64,000 bases of DNA from CAVREM01 sp963728825 (GTDB taxonomy: Bacteria > Acidobacteriota > Vicinamibacteria > Vicinamibacterales > CAVVIG01). The DNA lies in the NCBI GenBank assembly GCA_963728825.1, contig CAVSLA010000004.1:310001-374000 (forward strand). The letters are read 5' to 3'. A program made the translations under genes and the position numbers. Of the stretch, positions 9,501-18,074 are shown in pieces; within the stretch, counting starts at the first letter, position 1; each line of letters opens with the position of its first letter. The notes below the pieces were generated by a model. It worked only from the letters and a program-made list of their open reading frames with translations, made no database searches and was not told the origin of the DNA.

Positions 9501-9610
9501 GCCTGCAAACTTCCCCCGGCGTTGACCGTCAGGGTGGCAGTCCAGGCGGGCGTACTCCAGACGAGCAGGCAGACGAGGATCACAATCGCGCGCAGTCGGG
9601 TCACAGGCAA
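6560..9610 (-). CDS. Secreted parallel beta-helix protein with three C-terminal CBM6/35-like modules
   Basis: 1016 residues. Signal peptide (RLRAIVILVCLLVWSTPAW) is followed by a right-handed beta-helix domain to about residue 510, homologous to the protein at 2977-4683 (shared GWNGPGP, ENVMFGGGDP, RRNLFTK motifs). A proline linker (PPPPPPPPSSTPTP, about 514-527) leads to three tandem beta-sandwich modules of ~165 residues (about 530-695, 696-860, 861-1016), each starting with EAEHYDRGGEGVAYHD. This pattern fits family 6/35 carbohydrate-binding modules. The protein probably acts outside the cell on polysaccharide. Modules one and two are almost identical at DNA level; the C-terminal one is diverged. 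Confidence 0.85.
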   Translation of the reverse strand: MPVTRLRAIVILVCLLVWSTPAWTATLTVNAGGSLQAAIDAAQPGDTILLQAGATFTGQFTLRAKNGTAYITIRSSTPDSALPPAGTRITPAHASLLAKIRPGASGSAIRTVPGASYWRLQFLEILSSASTSGATLIEFGSAEAINQSSLSQVPHHLVIDRCYVHGEPSYGYRRGLALNSAESQVIDSHFSDFKLAGVQSQAIVGWNGPGPYLIENNHLEAAAENVMFGGGDPKIDNLVPSNITIRRNLFTKPVAWKTQSWTLMNLLELKNAESVLIEGNIFENNWLAAAQGYAIAFTPRNQDGTAPWSVVRNITVQNNVIRHVGGVFAISGHDDIHPSRQTDNIVIRNNLAFDVSSRHTTSSSTPAPARFLVVGAGPRNITIRHNTVDNDGYGTILFYGGYSPTGPLIYGFELTSNLLRDNAYGIFGDTAGEGTAAFNAYTPGGVVLRNSIGGAEPKMYPTGNDYPLLTTWLADFVDVGNDYRLKSTSLSNNAGVDGLDIGVDFAELNAALGASSPPPPPPPPSSTPTPYSGTAVSLPGTLEAEHYDRGGEGVAYHDTTAGNSTGLFRSDDVDLQTATDTGSGYKLKDAVAGEWLKYSVNVAAAGTYTLTVRVASVGAGGTFHVEVGGVDKTGPITVPDTGGWQTWRTLTKTGVSLAAGPQVLRLVLDSNGPSTMTGNFNWMAIAADSAPSSTPYTGTPVALPGTIQAEHYDRGGEGVAYHDTTAGNSTGLFRSDDVDLQTATDTGSGYKLKDAVAGEWLKYSVNVAAAGTYTLTVRVASGGAGGTFHVEVGGVDKTGPITVPDTGGWQTWRTLTKTGVSLAAGPQVLRLVLDSNGSSTMTGNFNWMAIAADSAPSSTPYTGTPVALPGTIQAEHYDRGGEGVAYHDTTAGNSTGLFRSDGVDLQTAVDTGSGYKLKDAVAGEWLNYTVNVQSAGTYTLSSRVASQGTGGTFHIEVNGVDKTGPIAIPNTGGWQMWLTVTKSGVALSAGEQIIRLVLDTNGTTGLTGNFNWIAVQ
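6563..7995 (-). repeat. Three tandem 495-bp coding repeats (carbohydrate-binding modules)
   Basis: Period 495 bp (165 codons). The blocks starting near 7030 and 7525 differ at only a few positions; the block at 6563-6995 is clearly diverged in its outer half but retains the 5' segment (6832-7010) almost unchanged. This points to recent duplication or gene conversion in the internal copies. Confidence 0.9.
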
Positions 9611-9881
9611 GACTCCTGATAATCGATGAGTTGGGGAGGAACGTTGCCCGCGGCGGGTGCAAAGATGAGTGCCGTTTGGCTAAGTCGTGCGCAGTCAGAA
9701 CTTTCTGCGCATACGCAGGCCTCGCGGGTGTGCTCGTGTACCAGTAGCTAACTGCGCCGTTACTCGAGATTTACCCGGAAGTGTCAAAAGCCGCGCTTTT
9801 CACCATGCAACCTGCAGCGGCTCAGTTCGAATTCAGAACAGCCCGTCCTGCACTGAACCTCACCAAGGAGCAAGCGATCAC

Positions 9882-10298
9882 ATGAGACTCAACACGTTCC
9901 TGAACTTCGGCGGAAACTGCGAACAGGCGTTCCGCTTCTACGAGCATCAACTCGGGGGCAAGATCACGATGCTGATGCGCCGCGCCGAGCAGCCGGACCA
10001 GCCAGTCATCTGGCCTGGCTGGGAACAGTCGATTCAGTACGCCATCATGGAGATTGGTGAGACGGAGCTGATGGGCTCGGACGTCGCGCCGGATCGCTTC
10101 GAGCGCATGCGCAGCGCGTATCTGTCACTCACCGTCGACGGCGCGGACGAGGCTGAACGGATTTATGCGTTGCTGTCGGCAGGTGGGGAAGTCTTCATGG
10201 CCATGGAGGAGACGTTCTTCGCGGTCCGCTTTGCCATGCTGAGGGACAAGTTCGGTGTGTCGTGGATGATCCTCGCCTTGAAGCCGCAGGCCGCGTGA
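9882..10298 (+). CDS. VOC-superfamily protein, PhnB/glyoxalase-like
   Basis: 138 residues from the ATG at 9882, chosen because AAGGAG lies 11 nt upstream; an upstream in-frame start adds unconserved sequence. Two beta-alpha-beta-beta-beta motifs of the VOC fold are visible, with the typical N-terminus LNTFLNFGGNCEQAFRFYEHQLGG and C-terminal FAMLRDKFGVSWMI. This is the PhnB-like subgroup of VOC proteins, often annotated as 3-demethylubiquinone methyltransferase-like; members bind divalent metals but few have known substrates. Function unassigned. Confidence 0.85.
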   Translation: MRLNTFLNFGGNCEQAFRFYEHQLGGKITMLMRRAEQPDQPVIWPGWEQSIQYAIMEIGETELMGSDVAPDRFERMRSAYLSLTVDGADEAERIYALLSAGGEVFMAMEETFFAVRFAMLRDKFGVSWMILALKPQAA

Positions 10299-10311
10299 CC
10301 GTCTTGGAGAA

Positions 10312-10343
10312 GGCGCGAGCGTCGCTAGAGCGGCGCTCGCGCC
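10312..10343. terminator. Bidirectional terminator hairpin
   Basis: Perfect 10-bp inverted repeat, GGCGCGAGCG (10312-10321) and CGCTCGCGCC (10334-10343), with a 12-nt loop that can itself pair (CGCT/AGCG). It lies exactly between the convergent VOC and TonB-receptor genes. There is no long U-tract, so terminator activity is inferred from position and stability. Confidence 0.55.
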
Positions 10344-10354
10344 GGCCAGCGAAA

Positions 10355-13300
10355 CTAGAACTTCAGACGCGCCCCGAGCTGCATCACTCGTGGGCCACCG
10401 ACCGAGTTCGTGATCTTACCGAAGTCGGTGGTCGCCGCGCCGATGACGTTCTCGGGCAGGGCATAATTCACCGTATCGAAGACGTTGAACACGTCCCAGC
10501 GCAGCTCGAAGTCCCGCGTGCCGCCGAGTGAGAACGCCTTGGCCAGACTGATGTCGACGCGGCGCTGCCAGAAGCCGCGTAGTGCGTTGCGCCCGAGGTT
10601 TCCGAACCCCCCGTTTGCAGGGTAGCCACCGGCGGCGCTCATCGGCGAGCAGAGCACACCTTTGTTAAATGCCGCTTCGGTCGGATCGTCGCCATGCTGA
10701 CGGAGGTCGTCGAGCGAGCCACACAGGCTGGGTCGGCCAAACCCCGCCCGGTACAGACCACCCGACCCGCGTACCAGATCGCTGAACTGGCTCACGTTCG
10801 CGAGCTCAGGCTCAACCGAGTAAATCGAGTAGGGCAGGCCCGACTGCAGTTGCACGAATCCCGCGAGGCGGAAACCGCTCAGCAGACCCTGACCCGGCAT
10901 GTGCCACACCCAGCTTCCGCTGAAGCGGTGTGGGCGATCGAAGTCCGACAGCGCGTAGTTCGCGTCGAGATTGCGCTGGTCGTTCTGGACGACGAAGCCG
11001 GTGTTGGGAGCGTCTGGCTTGCCGCCGCCTGCCGTACTGCCTGGGTCCGCGGAGCTCGTGTCCTTCGAACGGGAATACGTGTACCCCAGGTTGAACTGCA
11101 GGCCGCTGGACATGCGCTTGGTGAGGCCAAACTGAATCGAGTTGTAGCGTGACCGGCCCGTGTTGCCGAGCACGACTGCTTCGGGCACGTTGAATCCGAG
11201 AATCGGCGTGCGTGCTTCGAAGCCAATAATCGCTCCACCGGCGTTCGCCAGGTTGTAATCGAGCGCCCCGCCGCGGGCAGGGTTCGCAAAGCCGAACGCC
11301 TTCCCGACGCCGCGGGCTCGCGCGTTGTTCCCTTCGTTCAGCGGTCCGTTGGGACTGCCCGCCGCGAGATAGGCCTGGTTGAACCGCTCGAAGATATAGT
11401 CGGGCGTCTCGGGCGAATTGAGGTCGAACCCCTGGTTGAACGCACGCGCCTCGAGCAGATCGTTGCCCATGCTCCCGACGTAACGCACTTCCACCATCAG
11501 GTTCTGCCCGAGTTCCCGTTGCACGCCGAAGTTGTATTGCTGCACGTAGGGCGTGCGCAGATCGCGGTCAACGGCGCGGAATTCAAAGGTTTCCGCGATG
11601 TTGCCACGCATCGGCCATCCCGTGAGCGGATCGATCGGGTTCGCGGTGCCATCGGCGCCACGGGTCACGTTCGTGCCATCTCGAATCTGGTAAGTGCCGT
11701 TGGCGCCAGCCGTCCGTACCACGCGGTTGGGCAGGTACTGGTTGAAGGGGAAATTCGGATCCTGCTGCGACCACGCGGCGTTCATCGGCACAGCACTGCC
11801 AGGGAAGGTCACTTCCTGCTCGCGCAGGAACGGATAGTTGCTGAACACCGTGTTGATGAAGGCCGCGGAGGGTCGGTCGTAGAAGATTCCGTATCCGCCA
11901 CGCACCACCAGGCGGTCAGTCGGCGTCCACGCCAGTCCCACACGGGGCGCCACGTTGTTCCAATCCTGTCCCTTCAACGTATGGTTGTTGTCGGCCTTCC
12001 TCGACGAGGCGATGGCCGCGTCAATGGCGGGGAACCCCGTGTTCTGCACGTTCGCGGGCACGATGAACGCGTCGACTGGATTTTCGCTATTGGTCAGCGC
12101 TTCGAAATCGACGTTGCCGATGAGGCCGTTGACCTCGGTCGGCAATCCGAAAAATTCGTAGCGCACGCCGGCATTGAGCGTCAGCGTCGGCGACAGACGC
12201 CAATCGTCCGACATGAACAGGTTGAAGTCGTTGAACCGGAACTGCTTGTCGGTGATGCCGAACTGGGTATCCGCTTCCGTCGCCAGCCCGCGAAGAAACA
12301 TCGTGAAGTTGTCGAATTTTTCGAACTCGGTCGCTTGCTCTTCCGGCAAGTTGGTGTTGAATTCGTTGCGGCGGAACTCCCCGCCGATGCGGAGTGCATG
12401 CGCCGACGTGGTCCAGCTGAGGGTGTTGCCGATGGTCCACGTCCGCTGTTCCCGTTTGTTGAAACTGTCATTCGGCCCGCCAAACGAGAATCGCTCCATG
12501 ATCCCGCCCGGCCTGCCGACGTAATGCCCCAGGCGCGTGGTCGCGTTGCTGCTGTCGTAGAAATTCGCCGGATTCGGCACGCCGACGCTGTCGTTGGTGA
12601 TGTCGAGGAAGGGGTCGTCGAGTTGGCGGGAGTTGTTCAGATAGAAGACGCCGCCCCGGATCTCGTTGACTTTGTTCGTGCCCCAGATGTGCGTGTCCGC
12701 CAGCGCAACCGTGGTGTTCCGGTCAGCGCGCCGGAGCGTAAACGGCGACACCATGCTGGAGGGATCCGGGAATGGATCGAGCCCGGGGAACTCCGCGTAG
12801 AAGCCCGTCGCGCTGAGTCGGTTGCTGTCGGTGAGTTGGCCATCGAGCTTCAGCGTGTACTGATCTTGTCTGAACTCGGCAGGAACGACGTTACGCTGGC
12901 GGACAAACGGATTGCCTCCGACTGACGACCCGGCCGCGATGTCATTGCCGATGACCGTTCCGCCGAGACGGGGAGCGGCGAGCACGTAGTCTCCGGTCAC
13001 AGGGTTGCGGAGGTTCAGCAGGTTGAGCGCCACATCCGAGATACACGCGGTGTCCGTTGGGCCGGAGCACTGCGCCTTCGGAATCGACTGCAGAATGCCA
13101 GGATTCAACGCGGCGAATGCCGACAGGATGTTCTCCTTGGTACGCGGCCCCTGGATCAGCTGGAGAGCCTGGGGGAGGACGGTGAGACTGCTCGCGGTCG
13201 GCACGAAGCCGGTCTCGGCCTGCGTCCTCTGATAGCCTCCAAAGAAGAAGAATCGGCTCTCACGGAGAGGACCGCCAAACGTAAACCCGCCTTCGTTGCG

Positions 13301-14170
13301 TCGCGCCTTTGGTTTCTCGATTCCGTCCTTCTCGTAGAAGAAATCGTTGGAGTTGAATCGTTCGTGCTGGAAGCCCAATTGGCCCGTGCCACGGAACGAA
13401 TTGCTGCCACTTCGGGTCACGAGCTGAAAATTACCGCCGCCGGACCGACCCGTCGAGGCGTCGTACATGCTGGTCTGCAGGGTAATTTCTTCGAGCATGT
13501 CGGAGGCTGGCGCGATGTTGTCGCTCATCGACCCTTCATTGCTGGTGAGGTTCGTCGCGTCGATGCCGTTGAAGAACAGGCTCGTGCTCGTCGTGCGGGT
13601 GCCATTGACTGACGGGGAGATATTCCCGGTGCCATTGATCAGGACCGGAGGAAGATCGGCGCTGACCCCCGCCTCGGACGACAACAAATGAGTGAAACTG
13701 CCGGTTGACGTCGGAACCGCTTGCAGCTCGGCGCTCGTCAAGCTGCGCGCGGTGGTCGTTGTCGTCAGGGCAAGGAGATTCGCGTCGGCGGTGACTTGCA
13801 CGGTCTCGCTGAGCCCGCCGACTTCGAGGGTGACAGGCACCGAGCGGGTGGTAGCGGCCTCGACGGTAATGCCATTTCGAACGAGCCGCTTGAACCCGTC
13901 GAGCTCGAAGGCGACTTCGTAGGGTCCCGACGGAAGACCGGGAATACGCCAATCACCCTCGCCTCCGCTGACCGTTTGCTGCGTCAGGCCCGTCTGCGCA
14001 CTTTTCGCGATGACCGTGACGCCGGGGAGTACGCCGCCGCTCGGATCGCTGATGGTTCCTGCCAGCGTGCCGGTCGGACTGCCCTGCGCGCGGACCGGCG
14101 CGGGAGCCGCGAGGAAAACCGTCATGGCCGTCAGGGCAACGACTGCAGATAAACAACGGTCGAGACGCAT
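10355..14170 (-). CDS. Oar-like TonB-dependent outer-membrane receptor with carboxypeptidase-regulatory domain
   Basis: 1271 residues from the ATG at 14170, preceded by the strong Shine-Dalgarno GGAGGTG. Signal peptide ends near VRAQG. Residues ~30-110 form a carboxypeptidase-regulatory-like (Ig-type) domain (TLAGTISDPSGGVLPGVTV). A plug domain follows (SSTGSFTHLLSSEAGVS region), then a long 22-strand-type beta-barrel ending in the aromatic-terminated LGARLKF. This architecture is expanded in Acidobacteriota and usually imports complex polymers, oligosaccharides or siderophores; substrate unknown. No TonB-box is evident. Located near secreted beta-helix/CBM proteins, so a polysaccharide-degradation context is possible. 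Confidence 0.9.
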   Translation of the reverse strand: MRLDRCLSAVVALTAMTVFLAAPAPVRAQGSPTGTLAGTISDPSGGVLPGVTVIAKSAQTGLTQQTVSGGEGDWRIPGLPSGPYEVAFELDGFKRLVRNGITVEAATTRSVPVTLEVGGLSETVQVTADANLLALTTTTTARSLTSAELQAVPTSTGSFTHLLSSEAGVSADLPPVLINGTGNISPSVNGTRTTSTSLFFNGIDATNLTSNEGSMSDNIAPASDMLEEITLQTSMYDASTGRSGGGNFQLVTRSGSNSFRGTGQLGFQHERFNSNDFFYEKDGIEKPKARRNEGGFTFGGPLRESRFFFFGGYQRTQAETGFVPTASSLTVLPQALQLIQGPRTKENILSAFAALNPGILQSIPKAQCSGPTDTACISDVALNLLNLRNPVTGDYVLAAPRLGGTVIGNDIAAGSSVGGNPFVRQRNVVPAEFRQDQYTLKLDGQLTDSNRLSATGFYAEFPGLDPFPDPSSMVSPFTLRRADRNTTVALADTHIWGTNKVNEIRGGVFYLNNSRQLDDPFLDITNDSVGVPNPANFYDSSNATTRLGHYVGRPGGIMERFSFGGPNDSFNKREQRTWTIGNTLSWTTSAHALRIGGEFRRNEFNTNLPEEQATEFEKFDNFTMFLRGLATEADTQFGITDKQFRFNDFNLFMSDDWRLSPTLTLNAGVRYEFFGLPTEVNGLIGNVDFEALTNSENPVDAFIVPANVQNTGFPAIDAAIASSRKADNNHTLKGQDWNNVAPRVGLAWTPTDRLVVRGGYGIFYDRPSAAFINTVFSNYPFLREQEVTFPGSAVPMNAAWSQQDPNFPFNQYLPNRVVRTAGANGTYQIRDGTNVTRGADGTANPIDPLTGWPMRGNIAETFEFRAVDRDLRTPYVQQYNFGVQRELGQNLMVEVRYVGSMGNDLLEARAFNQGFDLNSPETPDYIFERFNQAYLAAGSPNGPLNEGNNARARGVGKAFGFANPARGGALDYNLANAGGAIIGFEARTPILGFNVPEAVVLGNTGRSRYNSIQFGLTKRMSSGLQFNLGYTYSRSKDTSSADPGSTAGGGKPDAPNTGFVVQNDQRNLDANYALSDFDRPHRFSGSWVWHMPGQGLLSGFRLAGFVQLQSGLPYSIYSVEPELANVSQFSDLVRGSGGLYRAGFGRPSLCGSLDDLRQHGDDPTEAAFNKGVLCSPMSAAGGYPANGGFGNLGRNALRGFWQRRVDISLAKAFSLGGTRDFELRWDVFNVFDTVNYALPENVIGAATTDFGKITNSVGGPRVMQLGARLKF

Positions 14171-14402
14171 CAATTCACCTCCGCTTGGTCTCGGGTGACG
14201 GTGCGAGCCAGCGGCTCCGCAGGAGACCATGAAGCGTTCGCATCGGCGAACGCCTTCGATGGGAGCTTAATTAGCGTCGGTGACGACCCTGTAACGCGAC
14301 GATTGCAGAGGTGTTAAAGCGCCAGAGACAAGCTGTGAAGGGTGACGGGGCGAAAGAGTTTACATACCAGTAACTTGAAAGTCATGCTACGGTCGTACCG
14401 TC

Positions 14403-15077
14403 GTGCCCACAAGTAGAGGTTTCGGCTGCACGGTGGCGTTCCTCGCCGTCCTGGCGGGAACGTGGTATCCCCGCACCGTCGTTCTTGCTTCACGCCCGCA
14501 TCTGATTCTCAATCTGCGGTTGACCACCACGCAGGAACTGCCGTCGGTCACACAGCTTGCCCTCGTTGCCGAGACACAGTCCATCTGGAGTGAGCACGTG
14601 CGCTTGCGTTGGGTCAATCACGACTCAGAAGTCGACGGTGACGCATTTCTGCCCGTACTGGTCATGCCCCGTGAGGTGCCTTCTCGAGAAGACCAATCAC
14701 CGTGGACGGTTGGCGAGCTGCTGCGTCAGGAAGGGACACAGGCAATTGCCATTGCCTCCATCACCGGCGCTCGCCGCATCGTTGATGAAAGCCGCCGCTT
14801 TCAGCCTTTCGATTTGCCGGCGATGCACGATCGACGTCTTGGCATCGTCCTGGGGCGGGCCGTGGCGCACGAAATCGGCCATTACCTGCTGCGAACCAAT
14901 ACCCATTCCACAAACGGGTTGATGCGGGCCCGCATCCAGGCCTACGAGCTCGCTGATCTGCGGAGAGCGACATTCCGTCTCGACAAGGCCGCGGAAGCGC
15001 ATCTCGCCGCCCTGGCGGCGGCGGGCGGCCTGTCACGCGATCCCGCCACGACCGAACCCTTTTCCTACGCGCGTTAA
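14403..15077 (+). CDS. Putative secreted zinc metalloprotease (zincin) of unknown family
   Basis: 224 residues. N-terminal signal-like segment (CTVAFLAVLAGTWYP). The key feature is an extended zincin motif: HEIGH at residues 156-160 with a possible third ligand His168 (HEIGHYLLRTNTH) and a Met-turn-like GLM at 172-174. The spacing to the third His is two residues longer than in metzincins (HEXXHXXGXXH). No propeptide is evident. Likely periplasmic or secreted; the function is unknown. The 3' end overlaps glgC by 4 nt in convergent orientation. Start codon is uncertain: GTG or ATG alternatives lie nearby. Confidence 0.65.
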   Translation: MPTSRGFGCTVAFLAVLAGTWYPRTVVLASRPHLILNLRLTTTQELPSVTQLALVAETQSIWSEHVRLRWVNHDSEVDGDAFLPVLVMPREVPSREDQSPWTVGELLRQEGTQAIAIASITGARRIVDESRRFQPFDLPAMHDRRLGIVLGRAVAHEIGHYLLRTNTHSTNGLMRARIQAYELADLRRATFRLDKAAEAHLAALAAAGGLSRDPATTEPFSYAR

Positions 15078-16351
15078 ACGACGGTTCCGGGCGCGATGGT
15101 GCCGTCCTTCGGGACGACGATGATGCCGTTGCGGATGTAATAGCCGTTCCCGTCGCCGTCTTCGATGCCGCGCTCGTTGACCAGCCGCGCCCGATCGCCA
15201 ATGCGCGCGTTCTTGTCGACAATCACCCGATCCAGCACCACGTCGCAGCCGATGCCGAGACGCGGCCGGCCGTCGCGGGACACCCGATCGGGATCCTCGA
15301 AGTAGTCGGCGCCCAGCAGGACCGAGCGGCGGATCGTCGCGCCGCGCCCGACGTGGGTCCGAATGCCGACGATCGAATGTTCGATGGAGCACTGATCGAG
15401 ATAACAGCCTTCGGCGACGATCGCTTCGCGGATTGCGCAGTCGGCGAGCCGCGAACCCGGCAGGAATCGCGGGTGCGTATAGATCGGCCGGTTGGCGACG
15501 TAGAACTTGAACGGTGCGCCGGTCTGCGTGAGCATGATGTTGGCGTCGTAGAACGATGCCACCGTGCCGACATCGGCCCAGAAGCCCCGGAACAGATATG
15601 CGGTCACGTTGTAGCGGTCGAGCGCAGCGGGAATGACTTCCCGTCCGAAATCTTTTGCCGCGTTGGCAGCCAGCATGTCGAGCAGCACGTCGCGTGAGAA
15701 GACGTAGACGCCCATCGAGGCGACGAACGGCTTTTCCGCGGTCTGACCCGAAAGTGTCGAGCCCGACGGAATGCTCTGACCGATTTCGCGCAGCCGTTCG
15801 GTCTTCGGCTTTTCCTCGAACGCGACAATCCGGCCCGATCGGTCGAACCGGAAGATGCCCATCGACGGCGCGTCGTCGATCGTGACCGGCTGGGCGGCGA
15901 TGGTGATGTCGGCGCGCCGATCGATGTGGGCGTCGAGCATCTCGTTGTAGTCCATCCGGTAGAGGTGATCGCCGGCCAGAATCAGGTAGTAGTCGGCGTC
16001 GTGGCGCACGAAGTGCCGCGCCGCCTGGCGCACGGCGTCCGCGGTTCCCTGATACCAGTGCGGGTTGTCGGGGGTCTGCTCCGCGGCGAGAATTTCCACG
16101 AAGCCCTGCCCGAACAGATCCATGCGATAGGTCTGACTGATGTGCCGGTTGAGCGACGCGGAATTGAACTGCGTCAGCACGAAGATGCGTCGGATGTCGG
16201 CATGCAGGCAGTTGCTGATCGGAATGTCGATCAGTCGATACTGTCCGGCGATCGGCACGGCGGGCTTCGAGCGAAGCTGCGTCAGCGGAAAGAGGCGCGA
16301 GCCCTGGCCGCCACCGAGAATAATCGCGAGTGCTTCGTTGTTCACGAACAT
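15074..16351 (-). CDS. glgC: Glucose-1-phosphate adenylyltransferase
   Basis: 425 residues. Makes ADP-glucose from ATP and glucose-1-phosphate, the committed step of bacterial glycogen synthesis. The N-terminal nucleotidyltransferase domain has the signature ALAIILGGGQGSRLFPLT (residues 7-24) and RSKPAVPIAGQYRLIDIPISN. The catalytic Asp lies in LILAGDHLYRMDY and the Lys in FEEKP. The C-terminal left-handed beta-helix contains hexapeptide repeats (VGRGATIRRSVLLGAD, IGIGCDVVLDRVIVDKNARIGD). Length is normal. Monocistronic here; no other glg gene is in the window. Confidence 0.95.
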   Translation of the reverse strand: MFVNNEALAIILGGGQGSRLFPLTQLRSKPAVPIAGQYRLIDIPISNCLHADIRRIFVLTQFNSASLNRHISQTYRMDLFGQGFVEILAAEQTPDNPHWYQGTADAVRQAARHFVRHDADYYLILAGDHLYRMDYNEMLDAHIDRRADITIAAQPVTIDDAPSMGIFRFDRSGRIVAFEEKPKTERLREIGQSIPSGSTLSGQTAEKPFVASMGVYVFSRDVLLDMLAANAAKDFGREVIPAALDRYNVTAYLFRGFWADVGTVASFYDANIMLTQTGAPFKFYVANRPIYTHPRFLPGSRLADCAIREAIVAEGCYLDQCSIEHSIVGIRTHVGRGATIRRSVLLGADYFEDPDRVSRDGRPRLGIGCDVVLDRVIVDKNARIGDRARLVNERGIEDGDGNGYYIRNGIIVVPKDGTIAPGTVV

Positions 16352-16436
16352 TGACGTCGCAAATGCTACATCGGACGGATCTGCTACAATTCAGCGGTTT
16401 TGGCCGGGGTCGAACGCACCCGGCAGGGAGACTGCC

Positions 16437-17063
16437 GTGTCGCTGTCGCTCCGTCGACTGATTCCGCGCGAAGAAAAGTTCTATCACGATTTTCAGGCGA
16501 TGGCGGATCAGCTCGAGCGTGGTGCGCAGCTGCTCGAGCAGATGCTCGCCGCCGAGACGCCGACCTGGGACAAGGCCGACGAGATCAAGGAAGTCGAGCA
16601 CAAGTGCGACTTCATCACGCACGAGATCATCCAGCGTCTCAACCGCACGTTCGTGACGCCGCTCGATCGCGAGGACATTCACGCCCTCGCCCGATCGCTC
16701 GACGACGTCATGGACGCCATTGACGCCTCGGCCACCGTCATCAGACTCTATCGCCTCGAGACCGTCCGCTCTGGCGCTCGCGAGCTGGCGCAGATTATTA
16801 CGTCGTCGACCCGACAGCTGCGGCTGGCGCTGGTGGCCCTCGAGCAGCACAAGGGGCTGATGACTCACGCCGTCGAAATCAACCGCCTGGAAAACGAGGC
16901 CGACCGCGCCCACCAGCAGGCGCTCGGCCGGCTGTTCGACGAGGAAAAGGATCCGATTCTGGTGATCAAGTGGAAGGAGACGCTCGACTTCCTCGAGGAC
17001 GCCACCGATCGCTGCGAAGACGCGGCGAACGTGCTCGAGGGCGTGATGGTCAAGCACGGGTAG
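16437..17063 (+). CDS. DUF47/PhoU-like accessory protein of phosphate transporter
   Basis: 208 residues starting at GTG 16437, with AGGGAG upstream; a longer ATG-initiated frame exists but is unconserved. All-helical protein of the DUF47 (PhoU-like) family, with the characteristic REDIHALARSLDDVMDAID and HKCDFITHEIIQRLNRTFVTPLDRED motifs. Such proteins are encoded immediately upstream of PiT permeases and regulate or assist them. Seven bases separate it from the pit gene, so co-transcription is very likely. Confidence 0.92.
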   Translation: MSLSLRRLIPREEKFYHDFQAMADQLERGAQLLEQMLAAETPTWDKADEIKEVEHKCDFITHEIIQRLNRTFVTPLDREDIHALARSLDDVMDAIDASATVIRLYRLETVRSGARELAQIITSSTRQLRLALVALEQHKGLMTHAVEINRLENEADRAHQQALGRLFDEEKDPILVIKWKETLDFLEDATDRCEDAANVLEGVMVKHG

Positions 17064-17069
17064 CGATCG

Positions 17070-18062
17070 ATGCTCCTCGCGGTTGCGGCGCTGATCCTGA
17101 TCGCGCTGATCTTCGACTACATCAACGGTTTTCACGACGCGGCCAACTCGATCGCGACCGTGGTGTCGACGCGGGTGCTCTCGCCCGGCAAGGCGGTGAT
17201 CTGGGCGGCGTTTTTCAATTTCGTCGCGGCCTTCACGTTCGGCACGGCGGTCGCCAGGACGGTCGGCTCCGGCATGATCGACATCAACGTCGTGACGTTC
17301 GCCGTCGTGTTCGGCGGCCTGGCCGGCGCCATCATCTGGGACCTGATCACCTGGTACTTCGGGCTGCCGACCAGCTCGTCACATGCGTTGATCGGCGGCT
17401 ATGCGGGAGCCGCCGTCGCCAAGGCCGGCTTTAGCGCCATCATTCCTGCCGGGTGGACGAAGACCATCCTGTTCATCTTTCTGTCGCCGCTGCTCGGCAT
17501 GGTCCTCGGATTCGGCCTGATGCTCAGCATCCTGTGGCTGTTTCGCTGGACACCGCCGTCCCGCGTCGATCGCACGTTCCGGCGGCTGCAGCTGGTCTCG
17601 GCGGCGTTCTTCAGTCTCAACCACGGGGCCAACGACGCACAGAAGACGATGGGCATCATCACCGGCGTGCTGTTCGCCGCCGGCTACATCCAGACGTTCG
17701 ACGTGCCGTTCTGGGTCGTGCTGTCGGCCCACGCGGCGATCGCCCTCGGCACGCTGGCCGGCGGCTGGCGGATCATCCACACGATGGGCTCGAAGATCAC
17801 CAAACTGCACCCGGTCGGGGGCTTCGCCGCCGAAACCGGTGCGGCGATCTCGGTGCTGATCGCCACCCAGACCGGCGTGCCGGTGAGCACGACGCACGCG
17901 ATCACCGGATCGATCGTCGGCGTCGGCGCGACGCGGCGGCTGTCGGCGGTGCGCTGGGGAGTCGCCGGGCAAATCGTGTGGGCCTGGATCCTGACGATTC
18001 CGATGGCGTTCGGCATCGGCGCAGCCTCCTATTTGTTGATGCGGCTGCTCGGCGCTGAATGA
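17070..18062 (+). CDS. pit: PiT-family inorganic phosphate transporter
   Basis: 330 residues, about ten membrane helices in two inverted halves. The PiT signature occurs twice: GFHDAANSIATVVSTR near residues 19-34 and LNHGANDAQKTMGIIT near 184-199. A third conserved segment is GVPVSTTHAITGSIVG. Low-affinity, proton- or sodium-coupled phosphate (or metal-phosphate) uptake. Operon with the preceding DUF47 gene. Converges with phoR 12 bp downstream. Confidence 0.95.
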   Translation: MLLAVAALILIALIFDYINGFHDAANSIATVVSTRVLSPGKAVIWAAFFNFVAAFTFGTAVARTVGSGMIDINVVTFAVVFGGLAGAIIWDLITWYFGLPTSSSHALIGGYAGAAVAKAGFSAIIPAGWTKTILFIFLSPLLGMVLGFGLMLSILWLFRWTPPSRVDRTFRRLQLVSAAFFSLNHGANDAQKTMGIITGVLFAAGYIQTFDVPFWVVLSAHAAIALGTLAGGWRIIHTMGSKITKLHPVGGFAAETGAAISVLIATQTGVPVSTTHAITGSIVGVGATRRLSAVRWGVAGQIVWAWILTIPMAFGIGAASYLLMRLLGAE

Positions 18063-18074
18063 CCAGGTCGGGCG

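Noticed and set aside
11519..12925. 468-codon plus-strand frame within the TonB receptor gene
   Set aside because: Shadow of the receptor; low-complexity Arg/Val/His composition.
13365..13612. Small plus-strand ORFs inside the TonB receptor
   Set aside because: No Shine-Dalgarno, no domain, and overlap with conserved coding sequence on the other strand.
15033..17135. 700-codon minus-strand open frame
   Set aside because: It runs antisense to the DUF47 gene and out of frame through glgC, both of which are clearly real.
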